From Clostridiaceae bacterium (GTDB taxonomy: Bacteria > Bacillota > Clostridia > Oscillospirales > Acutalibacteraceae): a DNA stretch of 18,096 nt. This document shows, piece after piece, positions 14,416 to 18,096 of the stretch. The translations under genes and the position numbers were made by a program. The notes beneath the pieces are model-generated. The model ran no database searches. It was given only the letters and a program-made list of their open reading frames with translations, and had not been told where the DNA came from. How positions within the stretch are numbered: position 1 is the stretch's first letter; each line of letters starts with the position of its first letter. The stretch covers positions 1 to 18,096 of the forward strand of contig CAJGCQ010000010.1 in the NCBI GenBank assembly GCA_904501875.1, written 5' to 3'.

Positions 14416-15333
14416 ATGCCTATTAAAATACCAAACGATTTACCCGCAGTAAAAACTTTAAATGACGAAAATATCTTTGTTATGACCGAAACTCGGGCCA
14501 TAACCCAGGATATCCGTCCCCTTAAAATACTGCTTTTAAACTTAATGCCTAAAAAGATTGAGACCGAGACCCAGTTGTCCCGTCTTCTCGGCAACTCGCC
14601 CTTGCAGGTGGATTTAGAGCTTATACACACCAAGAGCCATAGGTCAAAAAACACCTCGGCAGAGCATCTTTTCACCTTTTACAAGACATTCCAAGATGTA
14701 AAAAACCGCACCTTTGACGGTATGATAATAACGGGTGCGCCGGTTGAACAGCTGGAATTTGAAGAGGTGGAGTATTGGGATGAGCTTTGCGAGATAATGG
14801 AGTGGAGCAAGACCCATGTTCACAGCACCTTCCATATCTGCTGGGGCGCTCAGGCAGGGCTTTACTACCATTTCGGTGTAAAGAAACATCCGCTTAATAA
14901 AAAGCTGTTCGGGGTTTTCCCGACCACGGCTGATTATAAGCGGTCAATACTGCTTAGAGGCTTTGACGATACCTTTATGGTACCTCAGTCCCGCCACACC
15001 ACCATTAAGACAGAGGATATAAAGTCTGTACCAGAGCTTAGAATTTTAGCATCATCCAAGGAAACTGGTGTGTACGCCGCTATGACCGAAAAGGGAAGAC
15101 AGATTTTCATAACGGGGCATTCGGAATATGACGCAGGCACCCTTGCTGCTGAGTATTTCCGTGATAAAAGCGAGGGCAAACCTATCGACATTCCGAAAAA
15201 CTATTTCCCCGACGACAACCCCGAAAATCCGCCCCTTGTCACCTGGCGGTCTCACGCAAATCTGCTTTATTCAAACTGGCTTAATTATTTTGTATATCAA
15301 ACCACACCGTATGATATTAATGAAATAAAATAA
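14416..15333 (+). CDS. metA: Homoserine O-acetyltransferase, MetA family
   Basis: Acylates the hydroxyl of L-homoserine as the committed step to methionine. The 305-residue protein is full length for MetA, with nucleophile Cys142 in HICWGAQAGLYY, catalytic His235 and Glu237 in ITGHSEYD, and the HxCWGxQA elbow of the class I amidotransferase-like fold. Residue 111 (GAPVEQLEF) is Glu. Glu here favours acetyl-CoA while Gly, as in E. coli, favours succinyl-CoA, so the product is predicted to be O-acetylhomoserine. This matches the adjacent MetY, which uses that compound. The ribosome site AAGGTAGG lies about 7 nt before the ATG. It is the last gene of the unit. No SAM riboswitch or T-box precedes metY or metA. 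Confidence 0.95.
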   Translation: MPIKIPNDLPAVKTLNDENIFVMTETRAITQDIRPLKILLLNLMPKKIETETQLSRLLGNSPLQVDLELIHTKSHRSKNTSAEHLFTFYKTFQDVKNRTFDGMIITGAPVEQLEFEEVEYWDELCEIMEWSKTHVHSTFHICWGAQAGLYYHFGVKKHPLNKKLFGVFPTTADYKRSILLRGFDDTFMVPQSRHTTIKTEDIKSVPELRILASSKETGVYAAMTEKGRQIFITGHSEYDAGTLAAEYFRDKSEGKPIDIPKNYFPDDNPENPPLVTWRSHANLLYSNWLNYFVYQTTPYDINEIK

Positions 15334-15339
15334 AGTGTA

Positions 15340-15378
15340 AAACAACCGTCTCACTTGTGATTAGTGGGGCGGTTGTTT
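15340..15378. terminator. Bidirectional intrinsic terminator between metA and azlD
   Basis: A 15-bp stem (15340-15354 with 15364-15378, two G-U pairs on the plus-strand RNA) with a 9-nt loop. It is flanked by TTTAATAC on the plus side and by a T-rich run (TTTTACACTTTATTTT) when read on the minus strand. It can end the minD-metA unit and also the convergent azlCD transcript. Confidence 0.82.
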
Positions 15379-15389
15379 AATACGAGATG

Positions 15390-15412
15390 AACGGTCGGGA
15401 ACGCGGGCCGTT
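15390..15412. other. Small GC-rich inverted repeat downstream of metA
   Basis: AACGG (15390-15394) and CCGTT (15408-15412) form a short stem with a GC-rich 13-nt interior, followed by TTTAG. It lies between the convergent genes and may be an accessory terminator. Just right of it (15413-15442) is a run of TTAGA-type microrepeats. Confidence 0.3.
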
Positions 15413-15453
15413 TTAGATGTTAGATTTTAGACATTAGACACATAAAAAAGTTG

Positions 15454-15780
15454 TTAAAAAACAAATTGAATAAGCAGCATATAGCAAACCGTTCCCCCTG
15501 CTATTGAAAGGAGCATTTGCCGTTTCCATAAATGTAATGCCACAACCAATACTATGGAAATAAGCTCAGGTATGCCGTGAGAGCCTGCAAGTATACTTAC
15601 ATTTTTAAGGCAGTATACCACCAACATTCCGAAAATCGCTGCAGGCAGGGCTTTTCCTAAGTACTGTATGTATTTAGGGGTTGGTTTGTCCCCCGAAAAA
15701 ACAAGAAAGGGCAAAAATCTTGTGGCCATTGTGCCCAAAACGCAAAGGGCTATTGTGATAATCTGCTGTGTTACCGTCAT
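15454..15780 (-). CDS. azlD: Branched-chain amino acid export subunit AzlD
   Basis: Small membrane partner of AzlC in the AzlCD (YgaZH-type) exporter of branched-chain amino acids and analogues. The 108 residues have four hydrophobic stretches at about 5-25, 45-58, 71-85 and 89-107. The family-typical N-terminal segment LGTMATRFLPFLVF contains the conserved Thr-Arg-x-x-Pro, and LGKALPAAIFGMLVVYCL follows. The ATG overlaps the azlC stop by 4 nt (TCAT on the plus strand), which indicates translational coupling. The gene ends 75 nt from the bidirectional terminator. The direction of transport comes from family knowledge. Confidence 0.88.
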   Translation of the reverse strand: MTVTQQIITIALCVLGTMATRFLPFLVFSGDKPTPKYIQYLGKALPAAIFGMLVVYCLKNVSILAGSHGIPELISIVLVVALHLWKRQMLLSIAGGTVCYMLLIQFVF

Positions 15781-16493
15781 TCAGGGAATCCCCCTTTCTC
15801 AATGGGCTTTCTAAGTGCTGTTAAAAGAAATAGAATACATAGCATAGTAGGAATCATAAAGGACTCCGCACCGAAAATAAGCAGACATACTGCCGAGGCT
15901 ATCACGCCGATAAGTGCGGTATAGTGCTTTTTCTCTTTAAGCCACTGGTCAAGGAAAATCACCACAAACATTGCGGTCATAACAAAGTCGAGCCCTTCAG
16001 TATTAAAGGTGATTAGCGAGCCGAGAGCTCCGCCGAGTGTGGCGCCGAAAACCCAGTAAATTTGGTTAAACAGGGTGACAAAGAACATAAACCAACCTTT
16101 GTCAACATCTTCGGGTATCTCTGCTGAACAATTTACAGAGAAGGTCTCGTCGCACATTCCGAAAATCAAGTACCACTTTTTCTTGCCTGTTCCCTTATAC
16201 TTGTTCAACATTGCAATACCGTAAAAGATATGCCTTATTTGAATCATCAGGGCAACCATAAGGGTTTGAAGGGGCGCAAACGCCGACAATAGCATTGATA
16301 CCGCCATAAATTCAAGGGACCCGCCGAAGATTGTAAGGCTCATCAGCATCGGATACACGAAGCTAAAGCCCGATATATTCATATAAATTCCGTAGGTCAT
16401 ACCGAGAAAACAGAAGCCTGCCATAATCGGAATAGTGTGGGGAAAGGCGGACCTTGCCGCCGTGAGTATGTCTTTAGAAGCTGTTTTTTGCAT
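15777..16493 (-). CDS. azlC: Branched-chain amino acid exporter AzlC
   Basis: Large membrane subunit of the AzlCD exporter, 238 residues, normal for the family. Features are the N-terminal PHTIPIMAGFCFLGMTYGI helix, GGSLEFMAVSMLL (57-69), the conserved RHIFYGI (87-93), and CDETFSVN after the cytoplasmic basic loop GTGKKKW. Several further hydrophobic helices reach a basic C-terminus. The ribosome site AGAGGT lies 5 nt upstream on the minus strand (16499-16504). The gene follows the fragment of a TetR-type regulator by 11 nt, so the original arrangement was probably tetR-azlC-azlD. Confidence 0.9.
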   Translation of the reverse strand: MQKTASKDILTAARSAFPHTIPIMAGFCFLGMTYGIYMNISGFSFVYPMLMSLTIFGGSLEFMAVSMLLSAFAPLQTLMVALMIQIRHIFYGIAMLNKYKGTGKKKWYLIFGMCDETFSVNCSAEIPEDVDKGWFMFFVTLFNQIYWVFGATLGGALGSLITFNTEGLDFVMTAMFVVIFLDQWLKEKKHYTALIGVIASAVCLLIFGAESFMIPTMLCILFLLTALRKPIEKGGFPE

Positions 16494-16504
16494 TTTTTAC
16501 CTCT

Positions 16505-16665
16505 TTAATATTTCCGCCCTCGGTATTCGCCTCGGACTACTTCATAGATTTCTTCCGGGGTTTCCTTGCAGCCGTTCGCCAGCCATATTTTAATTACGGC
16601 TGTAATTCCGCTTTTGAAAACTTAAAATGATAATTAACAGAGCGGTTCCCGAAAAGCTTTTGCGT
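16505..16665 (-). pseudogene. Remnant of a TetR/AcrR-type regulator (C-terminal end)
   Basis: Reading leftward from 16621 to 16505 gives a 38-codon stretch without a start, KSGITAVIKIWLANGCKETP followed by EEIYEVVRGEYRGRKY and a stop. This resembles the last helices of TetR-family ligand-binding domains, where an SGxxxVIKxWLxNGCKExPEE pattern is common. Just upstream the frame is closed by TAA (16622-16624), but the neighbouring frame reads GNRSVNYHFKF, a plausible continuation, which suggests a frameshift. No DNA-binding domain is left between this point and the promoter. The likely original role was repression of azlCD. The family call is from pattern memory. Confidence 0.5.
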
Positions 16666-16726
16666 TTATTATTCTTCGTGTTCATATTTTTCTTAATTAT
16701 CTTAACACTTGACGGGAAATTGATGA

Positions 16727-16755
16727 TTGTTTTTTGTCATTTAGTATATTATACT
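16727..16755 (+). promoter_or_regulatory. Rightward promoter of a short transcription unit
   Basis: TTGTTT (16727-16732), a 17-bp spacer and TATACT (16750-16755). The predicted start is near 16762. Its -10 overlaps the -10 of the leftward azlCD promoter by 4 bp, so the two cannot easily fire together. Confidence 0.45.
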
Positions 16756-16776
16756 TTATTTGCAATAAAGAAACAA
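16748..16776 (-). promoter_or_regulatory. Leftward azlCD promoter with palindromic operator
   Basis: On the minus strand: TTGTTT (16771-16776), a 17-bp spacer and a perfect TATAAT (16748-16753). The spacer itself (16754-16770) is the palindrome CTTTATT-TGC-AATAAAG. A second palindrome, AAACAA-CTG-TTGTTT (16771-16785), covers the -35. Both suit a dimeric repressor such as TetR, matching the regulator remnant downstream. The transcript would begin about 250 nt before azlC and cross the remnant. Confidence 0.55.
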
Positions 16777-16943
16777 CTGTTGTTTTAATGTATTTTTCGA
16801 AGGCAATTAAAACGGAAAAAGCAGTTTTACGGCTTTGGTTTTAGGCACGATAAGGGGAGTTCGGGTAAGAGGGTCTTAACCGTTTAGGTAGGCATAATCG
16901 GAGCTTTAGCACTCGTTAGTCGGAATTATGGCAGGAAAAAGAA

Positions 16944-16997
16944 ATGGCAAAATCAAAAATATTAAATGCAAATGAAAAAATTGCAGGAAAAGCTTAA
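16944..16997 (+). CDS. Tiny ORF, possible truncated small conserved protein
   Basis: ATG 16944, preceded by AGGAAAAAGAA, encodes the 17-residue MAKSKILNANEKIAGKA and stops at 16995-16997. The sequence resembles the first residues of a small Bacillota protein family of the form MxKSKILxANEKIAxxVVxGYKKIE. If so, everything after the first helix is missing and this is a stub. It could equally be a real micropeptide. The resemblance is from memory. Confidence 0.3.
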   Translation: MAKSKILNANEKIAGKA

Positions 16998-17015
16998 AAA
17001 GAAAATATAATCCGG

Positions 17016-17050
17016 CGCCCCTTAGATGACTGCACTAAGGGGCGTTATTT
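17016..17050 (+). terminator. Intrinsic terminator of the small transcription unit
   Basis: A perfect 10-bp stem, CGCCCCTTAG (17016-17025) with CTAAGGGGCG (17035-17044), has a 9-nt loop and is followed by TTATTT. It lies between the tiny ORF and the tRNA promoter. Confidence 0.8.
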
Positions 17051-17064
17051 ACGCTAAATAATTA

Positions 17065-17093
17065 TTGACTTTTCGGATTTGTTGTGATAACAT
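17065..17093 (+). promoter_or_regulatory. tRNA-Arg promoter
   Basis: TTGACT (17065-17070), a 17-bp spacer and TAACAT (17088-17093), ending 29 nt before the mature tRNA. Confidence 0.6.
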
Positions 17094-17122
17094 AACTTAG
17101 CAAGGTAATATGTATGAAAGAT

Positions 17123-17199
17123 GTTTCCGTAGCTCAGCCGGATAGAGCGACCGCCTCCTAAGCGGTAGGTCGGAGGTTCGAATCCTCTCGGGAACGCCA
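17123..17199 (+). tRNA. tRNA-Arg (anticodon CCT)
   Basis: A complete 77-nt cloverleaf with encoded CCA. Acceptor GTTTCCG pairs with CGGGAAC (one G-U). The D-arm is GCTC/GAGC, the anticodon stem ACCGC/GCGGT encloses loop CTCCTAA (anticodon CCT at 17157-17159, reading AGG), and the variable loop is AGGTC. The T-arm is GGAGG-TTCGAAT-CCTCT, then discriminator G and CCA at 17197-17199. It has its own promoter and terminator, so it is transcribed alone. Confidence 0.97.
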
Positions 17200-17202
17200 G
17201 TC

Positions 17203-17246
17203 GAGTGCCTCGATGCGCAGATGCGTATTTGAGGTGCTTCTTTTTT
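17203..17246 (+). terminator. tRNA-Arg terminator
   Basis: GAGTGCCTC (17203-17211) pairs with GAGGTGCTT (17231-17239) with three G-U pairs. An inner stem ATGCG/CGTAT sits within, and CTTTTTT follows. It starts 3 nt after the CCA end. Confidence 0.75.
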
Positions 17247-17337
17247 GCAGTCTTTCTCTTGCGTCAAAGCGGTATATCGGTTTATTTTTCTTATAAATGG
17301 TTAAACTAAGGGTAAAGTTGTTTTGGATGTGAGATGC

Positions 17338-18096
17338 GTGAATAAAAAGTCAGGCATTATTTTAGCAATCGATTTACTTAGCTTTATAGCGGGCGGAATT
17401 ATTTATTCGGTTGCAGTTTTGCTTTTTCTTTCGACTAACGAGATTTCGCCCGGAGGTATTACGGGTATTGCAACTGTGCTTAATTACCTTTTTATGCTCC
17501 CCATCGGCACAATAGTGTTTTTGCTTAACATACCTATACTTATAATAGGGTTTATAAAGCTCGGCGGGATTTTTGTTCTAAAAACCACGGTTTCCACGGT
17601 TATTATTTCGATAATACTTGATATAATTGAGGGGTTTTTGCCTGCGGTTACTATAGATCCCGTATTGGCATCGGTTTTCGGCGGGCTTTTAATGGGGGTT
17701 GGTATAAGCATATTTATGCTCAGAGGGGCCACAACAGGCGGAGTTGACATTATAGCAAAGCTTATCAACCGCAGATTTCAGCATATGACGGTGGGCAGGC
17801 TTATTCTTCTTGCCGACGCTGTTGTGGTGGCTATCTCGGCGTTTGCATACAAAAATATTGAAAGCGCCCTTTACTCGATTATCGCTCTTTACGCCTCGTC
17901 GAGGGTTATAGATATGATGCTTTACGGAGCGGATAAAGGCAAGATAATTTATATTATAACCGAAAAATCGCAGGAGATATCCCGTGAGGTTATGACCCTT
18001 GTGAAAAGAGGAGTTACCGTAATCGGTGTCACAGGGGCTTACACGGACAGACGGTTTAATATGCTTATGTGTACCGTAAGGCGCAACGAGGTTTCC
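17338..18096 (+). CDS. YitT family membrane protein (partial, runs off the right edge)
   Basis: An open frame of 253 codons with no stop before the window ends. The N-terminal part is a multi-helix membrane domain (DUF161-type), with the family-typical ISPGGITGIA near residue 37 and GATTGGVDIIAKLINRRF near 129-146. The soluble C-terminal domain (DUF2179-type) begins with GKIIYIITEKSQEISREV and has RGVTVIGVTGAYTDRR, typical of the family; little seems to be missing. The molecular role of YitT proteins is not established. The start is uncertain: GTG 17338 (MNKKSG) has only a weak GAG upstream. TTG 17323, five codons earlier, has AAGGG (17308-17312) at 10 nt and GTG 17329 is also in frame. An in-frame stop at 17302 limits the choice. 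Confidence 0.88.
   Translation, partial: MNKKSGIILAIDLLSFIAGGIIYSVAVLLFLSTNEISPGGITGIATVLNYLFMLPIGTIVFLLNIPILIIGFIKLGGIFVLKTTVSTVIISIILDIIEGFLPAVTIDPVLASVFGGLLMGVGISIFMLRGATTGGVDIIAKLINRRFQHMTVGRLILLADAVVVAISAFAYKNIESALYSIIALYASSRVIDMMLYGADKGKIIYIITEKSQEISREVMTLVKRGVTVIGVTGAYTDRRFNMLMCTVRRNEVS

Larger units (their letters stand above)
16762..17050 (+). ncRNA. Candidate small structured transcript with a tiny ORF
   Basis: A promoter-to-terminator unit of about 290 nt with no ordinary gene. The leader contains a hairpin TAAGA-GGG-TCTTA (16866-16878) and a longer-range pair CATAAT/ATTATG (16893-16898 with 16925-16930). The second pair frames a loop just before a possible ribosome site, AGGAAAAAG (16933-16941), and an 18-codon ORF. 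A strong terminator closes the unit. I recognised no known RNA class. It may be a small RNA, a short-peptide gene, or the decayed stub of a leader-controlled gene. The rest of the 16494-17122 gap is accounted for by neighbouring entries. Confidence 0.35.

Noticed and set aside
16702..16740. Leaderless 12-codon minus-strand ORF starting at 16740, right at the predicted azlCD transcript start
   Set aside because: No recognisable protein, very short, and the ATG position is likely coincidental; it could be the worn start of the lost regulator but cannot be supported.
16796..16943. Known riboswitch (M-box or yybP-ykoY type) before the tiny ORF
   Set aside because: There is only faint similarity (TTAGGTAGGC, AAGGGGAGT). 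The other conserved segments and core pairings of those classes are missing, and no transporter gene follows.
17484..17768. Minus-strand 94-codon frame
   Set aside because: It is antisense to the YitT-family gene, has biased composition from the opposite strand, and has no ribosome site or family resemblance.

Overview
The window looks like a chromosomal segment of a low-to-mid GC Clostridia member (Bacillota), probably near Oscillospiraceae/Ruminococcaceae. The basis is GGAGG-type ribosome sites, TTG and GTG starts, a tRNA with an encoded CCA, and the gene content: an mreCD/mrdA/minD neighbourhood, hisS-aspS, metY-metA, azlCD, a YitT protein and a fused ABC-ATPase/FtsX permease. This placement is inferred from recognised protein families; no database search was possible.

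Layout. (1) 1-558: a regulatory region with a leftward promoter, ATCTTAA direct repeats and a near back-to-back run of six perfect or near-perfect hairpins. It leads into a broken gene that joins the first codons of a response regulator to the tail of an amidase. (2) 551-4109: a TVP38/TMEM64-type membrane protein and a large ABC transporter with its own promoter and palindromic operator. (3) Unit 4213-8538, with promoter and terminator: rpe, mreC, a structured leader, mreD, mrdA. (4) Unit 8561-15378, with promoter and terminator: minD, an mgsA homologue, hisS, aspS, metY, a tRNA-3'-end-like inverted repeat element, metA. (5) Leftward azlCD (15454-16493), behind a decayed TetR-type regulator and an operator-rich promoter. 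(6) A short rightward transcription unit (about 16762-17050) with promoter, folded leader, tiny ORF and terminator. (7) tRNA-Arg(CCT) with promoter and terminator, then a YitT-family membrane protein that runs off the right edge.

How the genes work together. MreC, MreD and the transpeptidase PBP2 belong to the lateral-wall elongation machinery; MreB and RodA are not in the window. MinD stands without MinC or MinE. HisRS and AspRS form the usual Bacillota pair. MetA (Glu111, predicted to use acetyl-CoA) makes O-acetylhomoserine, which MetY sulfhydrylates to homocysteine, so the last two genes of unit 4 form a direct route toward methionine. AzlC and AzlD form a branched-chain amino acid exporter.

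Most unusual points: the MgsA homologue lacks the catalytic Asp and one active-site His; the mreC-mreD gap can fold into two mutually exclusive structures, one hiding the mreD ribosome site; a perfect 22-bp inverted repeat resembling a tRNA T-arm and acceptor strand begins in the last codons of metY; a hairpin array precedes the broken response regulator; and the azlCD control region carries head-to-head overlapping promoters with a palindrome that exactly fills a 17-bp spacer.
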